Positions 6,138 to 13,899 of a stretch of DNA of 38,393 nt are shown piece by piece. This DNA is from Lachnospiraceae bacterium (GTDB lineage Bacteria; Bacillota; Clostridia; Lachnospirales; Lachnospiraceae). The stretch spans positions 1 to 38,393 of the forward strand of contig JAFQBM010000012.1 in NCBI GenBank assembly GCA_017399685.1, read 5' to 3'. The notes under the pieces were generated by a model. The model did not search any database. It had not been told where the DNA came from and worked only from the letters and a program-made list of their open reading frames with translations. A program made the position numbers and the translations under genes. Within the stretch, counting starts at the first letter, position 1; the number at the start of each line of letters is the position of its first letter.

Positions 6138-9132
6138 TTTCTTTTATCTCCTCAATTAATCGGGCCCCTTCATCCGTCTCTAGATTAAGGACTTTATTTC
6201 CAAGGTCTTTTATTTTTTCAGCAACTTCATCAGTATATTCAAACTGATTAAGAGAAGTCATGCATTCATCTGCCAGGTCTACTTCCATCTCATAAAGAGC
6301 CTGTTTTAACTCCTCAAGTTTACTGATTACTTCATTCTTATCCTCTATCTGTATTTTTGTTTGTTCCACCTCATACATGGAAAGCTTGTCTTTGAAACTA
6401 CGCCATTCTTCCAAAAATGTCGGGGTCATATATTTTACAACCTCCATCTTTCCATCCCTTGCCGCATATTCCAAGGTCTTAGCCATACTGCTTAACATAA
6501 GTGCACCAATATAGGCGGCAGAGCTTTTCATGGTATGAACCTTAATTCTGTATTCATTTAGCATATCTTTATTTTCTTCTATCTGCCTTAAGTAGCTTTC
6601 AAGACAATCTGCTTCTGAATCAATCAAGCAATAAAAATTCTTTACTGTATTTTCAAGAACTTCCACACTAGGCATAGCAGAAAGAGCATGTTTCCACTCA
6701 ATTCCATCAATTTGTGGAAGCTTATCCACATCGATGTCAGAATTCGATTTCTTCGATGTCTTGCTCGATTTTTCTCTTTTTTCATAAAAAACTTTATCCT
6801 CCGGAAGAAGTGATTGAATCGTTTTCTCCAGCTTTTCTGCTTGAACAGGTTTTGGTAAAAAGTCATCAAAGCCCTCATTCAGATACATTTCCTTAGCTCC
6901 TGATATTGCATTTGCCGTAAGGGCGATGACAGGAGTATTCACACATGGATATTCTGTCATTTTTTTCATATTGTTGAGTGTTTCTATCCCATCCATTTCA
7001 GGCATCATATGGTCAAGGAAAATGATATCATAATGAGTCCCGGCTACTTTTTCAAGACATTCCATACCGCTTTCAGCCTCATCAATCTGAACCCTGGTTT
7101 CCTTAAGAAGGCTGATAAATACTCTTCGATTCATCATATTATCATCCACCACTAAAAGCTTTGCCTCAGGTGCCACGAAGGAGGCATTATAAACATACTC
7201 TTCAGATATATTCTTAATTCTCTCTTCTAAGTTACCAATCGGTTCCTTGTCAATGATCTTCTGGGTCAGCTCAAATGAGAATTTTGAACCTTCTCCATAT
7301 ACACTTTCTACCTTAAGCTCACTTCCCATTAATTTAAGAAGTTGCAGTGCGATACTCATTCCAAGTCCGGTACCTTCTATGTTACGATTTCTTTTTTCTT
7401 CTATTCTTTCAAATCTTTCAAATAATTTCGAAAGATCTTCTTTCTTGATTCCAATCCCTGTATCTGCAACTTCAAAATAAAGTTTTACCTCATCTTCGTT
7501 TATAGTACCATCTACCGTAAAACTAACGCTGCCTTCTTTCGTATATTTCACCGCATTGGTAAGAAGATTAATCAATATCTGCTTGATTCTGATTCCGTCT
7601 CCAACCACCATGTAAGGAAGATTTTCATTCACCGACACATTCATATTAAGCCCTTTATCCTTTGCTTTTATCATAATCATGGTGACAACGTCATGAATCA
7701 TACTGCTAAATTCATACTCAACAGGAATAATCTCCATCTTTCCTGACTCTATTTTTGAAAAATCCAAAATATCATTGATAAGATAAAGCAAGGTCTGACT
7801 TGCATTTTGAATATTCATGGCGTATTCCTTGATTGTTTCATCTTCACATTCACGAAGAATCATGGAATCCATACCAAGTATTGCGTTAATTGGTGTTCTT
7901 ATCTCATGGGACATATTTGCAAGGAATTTCCCTTTTGCCTGATTGGATAATACAGCCTCCTGTTTTTCTTTCTCTATTCCAAGGATATCCTTCATGGTAT
8001 TTATAAACGAAATAATAAGCACAAATACCATAGCAACTGCAATTGCAGCACCGCTGAACTGGGTTGTCCATTTGAAATACATAATGATTTGTATCACCGC
8101 TGACAGGCATACACCTAATATACCAAGTGCAACCAGCATGTATTCTTTAATTCGTCCTGTAACAATATCTATCATCATGGTCACTCCCAGCAATGCAATG
8201 GAGCCTCCTGCCACTGTTGTCATTACCTTTATAGTGTCAGAAAAATCAATGATATTTCCGACATGAAGTGTTGTGCAAATAATAAAGTCAATGATATTCG
8301 TACTTATGGCAATGAGATAAGCCTTAGAATATCGTTCCGACTGTACTTGATTAAGATACAGCATAAATGGTATAGAAAGCAGCATGATCATAAAAAATGC
8401 CACATCACTAATTGCAGAAATATTAGGGAAAATCATCTGCCGAAACACCGAATTAGCGATAATCCATATGGCCGCAAGAAAGATAGCCCAGCCCAGATAT
8501 TCCATTTCGATTTTCTTTCTATAACAAAACTTTAAAGCGATACTAATTACAATACTGGCAAGACCAAGAACCAGTACGAATATTGCAATAATAAGCTCTA
8601 CTCCACCCTTTTCAAACAGATACTCCCATATATCCATCATTTCACCATAGAATATCTCATGCATAACCCCGGTATAGGAAGAGTCCGTGCTCATTTCAAC
8701 TCTTATGGTTTTTCCTGCGTCTTCTGAGTTTATTTCCACGTAAACATAGGCAACTGCACTTACCTTTCCGAAGGGTCTTGTATCCTTGGTACTGTATTCT
8801 TGTCTCAGTTCATCATCTATGTATACTTTCATCTCCTGTTTCGAACTTCTAAAACACATATACAGGTTATCCTCAAGGTAATCCGGCAGAGTATTTTCAA
8901 TCACCATCTTCTCGTTTCGTTCTAAAGGATTCTTGCCTGGCACAATAGCGTTCGTTCGTGTTCCATCTTCCTTTATCCATTCCCACCCTGTGGAGAAATC
9001 TTTGCATCCAAAATGTTCATTCTGATTCTCGGCGGGCATATATATCTCACCCAAAATGAGATACAGGCATACTCCCACGGCAAGTACCATAAATATTATT
9101 TTTGAAATAGTTATTCCTTTATTCTCTCTCAT
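6124..9132 (-). CDS. Hybrid sensor histidine kinase with receiver and Hpt domains
   Basis: A 1002-residue multi-domain kinase. An N-terminal membrane segment (about 10-27) is followed by an extracytoplasmic domain (about 30-175) and about seven membrane segments (180-385), a layout like the 7TM-DISM sensors. Then come HisKA with the H-box MSHEIRTPIN (His409), HATPase (N-box NLLTNAVKY, G1 DTGIGI, G2 GTGLGMSI), a receiver domain with phospho-acceptor Asp707 (FLDHMMPEMDG), a low-complexity KSSKTSKKS linker, and an Hpt domain with His866 in HTMKSSAAY. A helical acidic tail ends the protein. All phosphorelay residues are present. No separate output regulator is adjacent, so its target is unknown. 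A GAGGA ribosome binding site lies 6 bases before ATG 9132. Confidence 0.92.
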   Translation of the reverse strand: MRENKGITISKIIFMVLAVGVCLYLILGEIYMPAENQNEHFGCKDFSTGWEWIKEDGTRTNAIVPGKNPLERNEKMVIENTLPDYLEDNLYMCFRSSKQEMKVYIDDELRQEYSTKDTRPFGKVSAVAYVYVEINSEDAGKTIRVEMSTDSSYTGVMHEIFYGEMMDIWEYLFEKGGVELIIAIFVLVLGLASIVISIALKFCYRKKIEMEYLGWAIFLAAIWIIANSVFRQMIFPNISAISDVAFFMIMLLSIPFMLYLNQVQSERYSKAYLIAISTNIIDFIICTTLHVGNIIDFSDTIKVMTTVAGGSIALLGVTMMIDIVTGRIKEYMLVALGILGVCLSAVIQIIMYFKWTTQFSGAAIAVAMVFVLIISFINTMKDILGIEKEKQEAVLSNQAKGKFLANMSHEIRTPINAILGMDSMILRECEDETIKEYAMNIQNASQTLLYLINDILDFSKIESGKMEIIPVEYEFSSMIHDVVTMIMIKAKDKGLNMNVSVNENLPYMVVGDGIRIKQILINLLTNAVKYTKEGSVSFTVDGTINEDEVKLYFEVADTGIGIKKEDLSKLFERFERIEEKRNRNIEGTGLGMSIALQLLKLMGSELKVESVYGEGSKFSFELTQKIIDKEPIGNLEERIKNISEEYVYNASFVAPEAKLLVVDDNMMNRRVFISLLKETRVQIDEAESGMECLEKVAGTHYDIIFLDHMMPEMDGIETLNNMKKMTEYPCVNTPVIALTANAISGAKEMYLNEGFDDFLPKPVQAEKLEKTIQSLLPEDKVFYEKREKSSKTSKKSNSDIDVDKLPQIDGIEWKHALSAMPSVEVLENTVKNFYCLIDSEADCLESYLRQIEENKDMLNEYRIKVHTMKSSAAYIGALMLSSMAKTLEYAARDGKMEVVKYMTPTFLEEWRSFKDKLSMYEVEQTKIQIEDKNEVISKLEELKQALYEMEVDLADECMTSLNQFEYTDEVAEKIKDLGNKVLNLETDEGARLIEEIKEMLSL

Positions 9133-9223
9133 AGATTATCCTCGCTATTCTTTATCAAAATAGTAATATTACGTCCGTGATTTCCCTGTGCCGGACAATT
9201 TTTTCCGTTCCAATTATATGTAC

Positions 9224-9252
9224 ATTATACTCGTTTTTTCTTGCACAGTCCA
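9224..9252 (-). promoter_or_regulatory. Probable promoter of the hybrid histidine kinase
   Basis: On the minus strand a TGGACT -35 element (9252-9247) is followed, after 17 bases, by a perfect TATAAT (9229-9224). The leader of about 85 bases holds a short GTCCG/CGGAC hairpin (9173-9196). Confidence 0.55.
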
Positions 9253-9516
9253 TAATTCATAATGAAAATCTCATTCCAAAATGAACCCACGATTTTTCTG
9301 AATAACCAAAAAAAGAGTTTTCCATTTTTAGCATATATATAACATTCTTCCTCATGAAGACTGGGTATAGGGATTTTCACAATGGCATATACGTTTGCTT
9401 TTGCCAGAAAGCAATGAAAAAGAAACAAAACACTTGCTTATGTATTGTTTCTTTTTCATCACTCAACATATGTTTTTGATAGTTTTGCAATTACCTATAT
9501 CATAGATATAAGACCG
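9253..9516. other. Intergenic stretch with a perfect inverted repeat
   Basis: There is no credible gene here. A 67-codon minus-strand frame has no recognisable features. The notable element is TGAAAAAGAAACAA (9415-9428) with its perfect complement TTGTTTCTTTTTCA (9445-9458) around a 16-base loop, a terminator-like hairpin on both strands. The right arm plus five more bases (19 in all, 9445-9463) occurs again at 23878-23896. Confidence 0.6.
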
Positions 9517-9622
9517 TTAAACACCAAAACAGGAACCGTCTGAATCAGCAAAATGCTTTTTCAAACATTCCCTGCAGTCCCAGACCCTATTCGGCAAACC
9601 TTCATAGTTTTCTTTAAAATGT
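9517..9622 (-). pseudogene. Decayed 3' end of an ABC-F ATPase gene plus its terminator arm
   Basis: On the minus strand, bases 9566-9620 or so encode NYEGLPNRVWDCRE, which matches the C-terminal YEGLATKVWDCRE of the intact ABC-F protein at 10853-12409. The adjoining bases (about 9526-9566) match the left part of that gene's terminator region (10741-10780, sharing AAAACAGGAACCGTCT). The roughly 90 bases that separate these two pieces at the intact gene are missing here. The simplest reading is a duplicate 3' end of the ABC-F gene that has lost most of its sequence. A small spurious frame spans the join. Confidence 0.6.
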
Positions 9623-9678
9623 ATTTCCACTTGGATTTTTTGTCACTTTTTCCACTAACTACTTTTTTCAATTAAAAA

Positions 9679-10089
9679 TTATTTTTCAACGATATAATTA
9701 TTTACCATTTCTCTGAATATTTCTACATAGTCCTTATCTGTTATGTAATACTTTCCATTTATAGATACATCATCCTCGAGAAAATGCAAAGAATATTTCG
9801 TTCCATCATTCATAGTTATAACAATGTCCGCACCCATTCCGTCCTTTTTATGGGACTTTGTTTTTTTTAACTCAATATTGTTGAGTACTTCCATTATTTC
9901 AGATATTTTCTCTTTTTCTTCACTATCTACTCTCACACAATTTTCCTTTGACGTTACTATAACTTCTATAGTAGCAATTTCCGATTCTTTTATTTCGGAT
10001 ATAGGATTTTTTATCAACATGAATACTATCATACTTATCAATGCAACAAAAATCAATCCTCCCCCAAAAAACAACCATTTCTTCTGCAT
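9679..10089 (-). CDS. Small membrane-anchored hypothetical protein
   Basis: A 136-residue protein with a hydrophobic N-terminal segment (about residues 5-26), which is either an uncleaved signal or a membrane anchor. It then has a small mixed alpha/beta domain of charged residues (about 40-130). There is no lipobox Cys. The pattern (a short conserved strand, an EEKEKISEIMEVLNNI helix, then …YSLHFLEDDVSINGKYYIT…) resembles small extracytoplasmic domains seen in Clostridia and bacilli such as DUF5301 or YhfM-like proteins, but this is only a resemblance by eye. No function is assigned. It stands alone between a decayed gene scrap and another small exported protein. Confidence 0.6.
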   Translation of the reverse strand: MQKKWLFFGGGLIFVALISMIVFMLIKNPISEIKESEIATIEVIVTSKENCVRVDSEEKEKISEIMEVLNNIELKKTKSHKKDGMGADIVITMNDGTKYSLHFLEDDVSINGKYYITDKDYVEIFREMVNNYIVEK

Positions 10090-10205
10090 AAAAATCCCTC
10101 CAGCATATTTTTCAAAATTTTCATTAAGGATTCTTCAAAATACAAGCTACTCAATATAAATATGTATAATATATTGCTGAACGTTCCCATATATAAACAT
10201 TCCCA

Positions 10206-10424
10206 TCATACGAAAATCTGCTTCCATATACTATTACTAATCACATCATAAATAATATAAGGTGCCATTGTTTCTAAATATTCATCTATTTCTGCAGGAA
10301 CTTCTTCACTTAGTATTACTAAATCTTTGTTTTCATCTTCTGCATAACAAATATTTACTTCATTTCCCATTCCAAAACCTACTGTCAAAGCCAATATGAT
10401 AATCACGCATAAAAATTTTTTCAT
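10206..10424 (-). CDS. Small exported hypothetical protein
   Basis: Starting at ATG 10424, which has AGGAAGAAG just upstream, the product is 72 residues. It has a textbook signal peptide (MKKFL, a hydrophobic core to about residue 20, likely cleavage after CYA at 28) and a short acidic mature part of about 44 residues. An upstream in-frame start at 10505 would add 27 residues ahead of the signal peptide and is unlikely. The mature part is short enough that the gene may be a truncated 5' piece of a longer secreted protein. No family is recognised. Confidence 0.5.
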   Translation of the reverse strand: MKKFLCVIIILALTVGFGMGNEVNICYAEDENKDLVILSEEVPAEIDEYLETMAPYIIYDVISNSIWKQIFV

Positions 10425-10852
10425 ACAACTTCTTCCTAGTATCATTTTTAACAAATCTAATTTTCTTTTTGCAAACCACACTATCAAAAAATCTATAACA
10501 ATCACAGAATCTTCCTTTATATATGGATTTAGCTAACACATCCTTTCTGACCCTTATATACATAGTATATCTAAGCTTCGACATTTTTGCAATAGATTAT
10601 ATACAAAATTATACTTTTCAATATAAAAATATAACTAATCCCAGATGATTCACATCCATTATCATAGAAATATGATTATAATTGACACATAAAGTCTCTT
10701 CTTTTCATTTATGGCATATTGCAACAAAAAACACTATTAAAAAACAGGAACCGTCTAAATCAGCCAATGCTTATCAAACGATTCCTGTCTTTTATGCTCT
10801 AACTTAAAGGATTACAAATATCCCTGTTAATTTTTTATTATATTTTTTATTC
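10425..10852. other. AT-rich intergenic region
   Basis: No coding sequence is supported. The only clear element is the ABC-F terminator near 10743-10788. A TATAAT-like hexamer on the minus strand near 10594 lacks a well-placed -35. Confidence 0.5.
10743..10788 (-). terminator. Terminator of the fabV-ABC-F operon
   Basis: ACAGGAACCGT (10743-10753) and ACGATTCCTGT (10778-10788) pair over 11 bases with one weak position. On the minus strand the stem is followed by a run of six T (plus-strand A-run at 10738-10744), fitting rho-independent termination downstream of the ABC-F gene. Confidence 0.75.
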
Positions 10853-12409
10853 CTAGAAAAGCTTCGTGGTCCATTCCCTGCAATCCCAGACCTTCGTAGC
10901 CAGTCCTTCGTAAAACTCAGGTTCATGACATACCATCAAAATACTTCCCTTATATTCTTTTAAGGCACGTTTTAATTCTTCCTTCGCCTCTACGTCCAGA
11001 TGGTTGGTAGGCTCATCCAGTAACAGAATGTTGGTTTCCCTGTTGATTAATTTACAAAGGCGTACCTTCGCCTGTTCTCCACCACTTAGAACCTTCACCT
11101 TACTTTCGATGTGTTTCGTAGTCAGACCACATTTTGCCAAAGCAGAACGAACTTCATACTGGGTATAACCCGGAAATTCCTGCCAGATTTCTTCGATACA
11201 GGTGGTTTCGATGCCCGGCTTCATTTCCTGTTCAAAATATCCGATGCTTAGGTAATCTCCCTGGGTTACCTTTCCCGATACCGGAGGGATTAATCCTAAA
11301 ATACTCTTTAATAACGTAGTCTTACCGATTCCATTGGAACCAATCAGAGCGATTTTATCTCCTCGTTCCATCTCGATATTTAAAGGAGAAGACAATGGTT
11401 CCTCATATCCAATCACTAAATCTTCTGTCTGGAAAATATAACGTGACGGAGTTCTTGCCTCTTTAAAATGCATTTCCGGCTTTGGTTTTTGTGCTGCTAA
11501 TTCGATGACTTCCATTTTATCCAGTTTCTTTTGTCTGGACATTGCCATATTTCTGGTAGCAACCCTCGCCTTATTTCTTGCCACAAAGTCCTGTAAATCT
11601 GCAATTTCCTTCTGTTGCTTTTCGTATGCCGCCAACTGTTGAGCCTGCTTCATTTCATACACTTCCATGAACTTATCATAATCTCCCACATAGCGGTTTA
11701 ATTCCTGACGGTCCATATGATAAATCAGATTTACCACACTGTTTAAGAACGGAACATCATGGGAAATCAAAATAAAAGCATTTTCATATTCATTCAGATA
11801 TCTCTTCAGCCATTCAATGTGTTCTACATCCAGATAGTTGGTAGGCTCATCCAATAATAAAATATCAGGTTTTTCCAATAAAAGTTTTCCTAATAATACC
11901 TTGGTTCTTTGACCACCGGAAAGCTCTGTGACTTCCTTATCCAAGCCGATATCACTTAAGCCCAATGCCCGGCCTACTTCCTCTACCTTCGCATCAATCA
12001 TATAAAAATCATGCATGGTAAGTAAATCCTGAATGGTTCCTAACTCTTCCATGTAGGCTTCCATTTCCTCTGGACCGGCTTCTCCTAATTTATCACAGAT
12101 TTCATTCATGTTCTTTTCCATATCAAACAAGAATTCAAAGGCCGAAGTCAAAACGTCCCGAATGGTCATGCCTTTTTCCAACACTGTATGCTGGTCTAAA
12201 TAACCCACACGACAGTTTTTCGCCCATTCAATTTTTCCTTCATCCGGTTGTAATTTTCCTGTAATAATATTAAAAAAAGTAGATTTTCCTTCACCATTGG
12301 CACCCACCAAACCGATATGTTCTCCCTTTAATAAACGGAAAGATACCTTATCGAAAATGGCTCTGTCACCAAATCCATGTGTTAAATTCTGTACTGTTAA
12401 AATACTCAT
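10853..12409 (-). CDS. ABC-F family ATPase (YfmM-like)
   Basis: A soluble 518-residue protein with two ABC cassettes and no membrane segments, the ABC-F architecture of ribosome-associated factors. Cassette 1 has Walker A GANGEGKST (about 36-44), signature LSGGQ and Walker B LLLDEPTNYLD. A charged interdomain linker (about 245-320) precedes cassette 2, with GSNGIGKTT, LSGGEQ and LLLDEPTNHLD. The N-terminus (MSILTVQNLTHGFGDRAIFDKVSFRLLKGE in outline) resembles B. subtilis YfmM. Members act on ribosomes in translation or antibiotic protection; which applies here cannot be told from sequence. It starts 10 bases after fabV, so the two are probably co-transcribed. Confidence 0.92.
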   Translation of the reverse strand: MSILTVQNLTHGFGDRAIFDKVSFRLLKGEHIGLVGANGEGKSTFFNIITGKLQPDEGKIEWAKNCRVGYLDQHTVLEKGMTIRDVLTSAFEFLFDMEKNMNEICDKLGEAGPEEMEAYMEELGTIQDLLTMHDFYMIDAKVEEVGRALGLSDIGLDKEVTELSGGQRTKVLLGKLLLEKPDILLLDEPTNYLDVEHIEWLKRYLNEYENAFILISHDVPFLNSVVNLIYHMDRQELNRYVGDYDKFMEVYEMKQAQQLAAYEKQQKEIADLQDFVARNKARVATRNMAMSRQKKLDKMEVIELAAQKPKPEMHFKEARTPSRYIFQTEDLVIGYEEPLSSPLNIEMERGDKIALIGSNGIGKTTLLKSILGLIPPVSGKVTQGDYLSIGYFEQEMKPGIETTCIEEIWQEFPGYTQYEVRSALAKCGLTTKHIESKVKVLSGGEQAKVRLCKLINRETNILLLDEPTNHLDVEAKEELKRALKEYKGSILMVCHEPEFYEGLATKVWDCREWTTKLF

Positions 12410-12419
12410 AATTCCTATC

Positions 12420-13580
12420 CTATATTTCTACATCCTGTGTATAATCCACGAAATCAAACTTAAATCCAAACATATTATAAAAATCTTCCCAATATCCCTC
12501 GATATCTGCATATTCTAAGATATTGTCTGAATTTACCTTGTCCCACGCTGCAATCACGGCTTCCTGAACTGCATCTTCCATTTCCCAATCATCTAAGCGA
12601 ATCAAGTTTTCTGCATCCACTTTAAAAGAGTCTCCTTCTTTTTTCTCATGGAACAGACGGTTAATCTGCTGGATACAATTTTCATGATTTCCCATTTCTT
12701 TCATGGTCTTATATAAAATCGCCATATAAAGTGGAACTACCGGAATCGCTGCCGATGCCTGGGTTACCAATGCCTTATTAACAGAAATATATGCCTTAAG
12801 TCCTGAATTTTTAAATTCTTCATTGATGACTGCTGCTGTTTCTTTTAAGTGTTTCTTTGCAAGACCAATGGTTCCCTGGAAGTAAACCGGATAAGTAAGC
12901 TTTGGTCCAATGTAAGAATATGCTAAAGTAACTGCATTATCCTCCAATACATCTGCCTCTTTTAATGCACGCATCCAATCTAACCAGTCTTCTCCACCCA
13001 TTACCTTTATGGTAGCTTCAATTTCTTCTTCATTGGCAGGTGAAATCGATGCTGTTTCAATGGTATTGTTCTTTAAATTTAAAGACTTATTGACAAATTC
13101 TTCCCCTACAGTTTTAAGAGTAGACTGATAAACAGTTCCATCTTCCATGGTTCTTCTAGGAGCTGCCAGGCTGTAAATTACAGTATCTACCTTTCCTAAA
13201 TCTTTCTTTATCAGTTCAATTACCTGTTCCTTTATTTCTTTTGAAAAAGCATCGCCATTTAACGTCTTCGCGTAAATACCTTCTTCTTTCGCGAATTCTT
13301 CAAAAGCAAGATTATTATACCAGCCTGCAGAAGCAGTTCTCTTCGCTTTTCCTTCTTTTTCAAACATAACACCAATGGTAGCTGCCTTAGCACCAAATGC
13401 ACTTACAATGCGGGAAGCCAGACCATATCCGGTGGATGAGCCAATGATCAACGCTTTCTTTATTCCCTTTACCTCACCTTGTTCTTTTGTGTAGGCAATC
13501 TGTCTTCTCACATTTTCCCTACAACCCACAGGATGAGCAGTTGTACAGATAAATTCTCTCACTTTTGGTTCCACTATCAT
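12420..13580 (-). CDS. fabV: Trans-2-enoyl-CoA / enoyl-ACP reductase (FabV/Ter family)
   Basis: A 386-residue single-domain NAD(P)H-dependent reductase that reduces trans-2-enoyl-CoA or enoyl-ACP to the saturated acyl thioester. The N-terminal FICTTAHPVGC segment (10-20), the nucleotide loop GSSTGYGLASR (47-57), YSLAAPRR (136-143) and the active-site pair Tyr233-X8-Lys242 (the long Y-X8-K spacing peculiar to FabV) are all present. The length fits the family (about 390-400). In butyrate-type Clostridia, Ter feeds acyl-CoA formation; in others FabV replaces FabI or FabK in fatty-acid synthesis. The choice between the two roles is open. The ABC-F gene follows directly. The leader contains three hairpins (13612-13736). 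Confidence 0.93.
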   Translation of the reverse strand: MIVEPKVREFICTTAHPVGCRENVRRQIAYTKEQGEVKGIKKALIIGSSTGYGLASRIVSAFGAKAATIGVMFEKEGKAKRTASAGWYNNLAFEEFAKEEGIYAKTLNGDAFSKEIKEQVIELIKKDLGKVDTVIYSLAAPRRTMEDGTVYQSTLKTVGEEFVNKSLNLKNNTIETASISPANEEEIEATIKVMGGEDWLDWMRALKEADVLEDNAVTLAYSYIGPKLTYPVYFQGTIGLAKKHLKETAAVINEEFKNSGLKAYISVNKALVTQASAAIPVVPLYMAILYKTMKEMGNHENCIQQINRLFHEKKEGDSFKVDAENLIRLDDWEMEDAVQEAVIAAWDKVNSDNILEYADIEGYWEDFYNMFGFKFDFVDYTQDVEI

Positions 13581-13611
13581 TTTCTTTTCTCCTTCTTAAA
13601 CCCGAAAATAT

Positions 13612-13737
13612 GGTAACGATTCCACATAATTAGCTGGAACCGTTACCAAATATGTAAAGATACTGTAACTATTCACCTGCGAACAGTTACAAGATACTGA
13701 AAAAATGGGCTTACGAATGTAAAACATTCACCGCCCT
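13612..13737 (-). promoter_or_regulatory. Structured 5' leader of fabV: three consecutive hairpins
   Basis: Read as minus-strand RNA, from 5' to 3', the leader holds three hairpins. First, GGGC..GAATG / CATTC..GCCC (13736-13707) is followed by ATTTTTT, a terminator shape. Second, TGTAACTGTTC pairs with GAATAGTTACA (13691-13664), 11 bp with one G-U pair. Third, GGTAACGGTTCCA pairs with TGGAATCGTTACC (13647-13612), 13 bp with one G-U pair, ending 32 bases before the start codon. The mismatches in the plus-strand DNA become G-U pairs only in the minus-strand RNA, which supports a transcribed structure. Confidence 0.6.
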
Positions 13738-13762
13738 TTTCTACTTGACTCTCAATAGTACC

Positions 13763-13791
13763 ATTCTATCAATAAATTCACCAAAATACAA
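13763..13791 (-). promoter_or_regulatory. Probable fabV promoter
   Basis: On the minus strand TTGTAT (13791-13786), a 17-base spacer and TAGAAT (13768-13763). Transcription would begin near 13756, giving a leader of about 175 bases that contains all three hairpins. Confidence 0.55.
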
Positions 13792-13899
13792 GGAAAAAAT
13801 TAAGTGAGATGATTCACGGCCTTCATCGTAGTTCCTTGTTACCTTTTGACCCTAGTATCATATAATAATAACATATTGCCATTTTATTTAGGAATCCTT

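Noticed and set aside
9173-9196. Hairpin in the kinase leader containing GCACAGGG, reminiscent of the c-di-GMP-I (GEMM) riboswitch core
   Set aside because: The rest of the riboswitch (second helix, GGGACGCAAAGC-type segment) is absent and the element is only 24 bases long.
9225-9428. A 67-codon minus-strand frame upstream of the kinase
   Set aside because: No family pattern, overlaps the kinase promoter and the perfect hairpin; no good ribosome binding site.
13846-13899. TTG start of the subtilase at 13846
   Set aside because: ATG 13900 has an AGGA ribosome binding site and gives the usual N-terminus; the extension is hydrophobic but too short and not signal-like.
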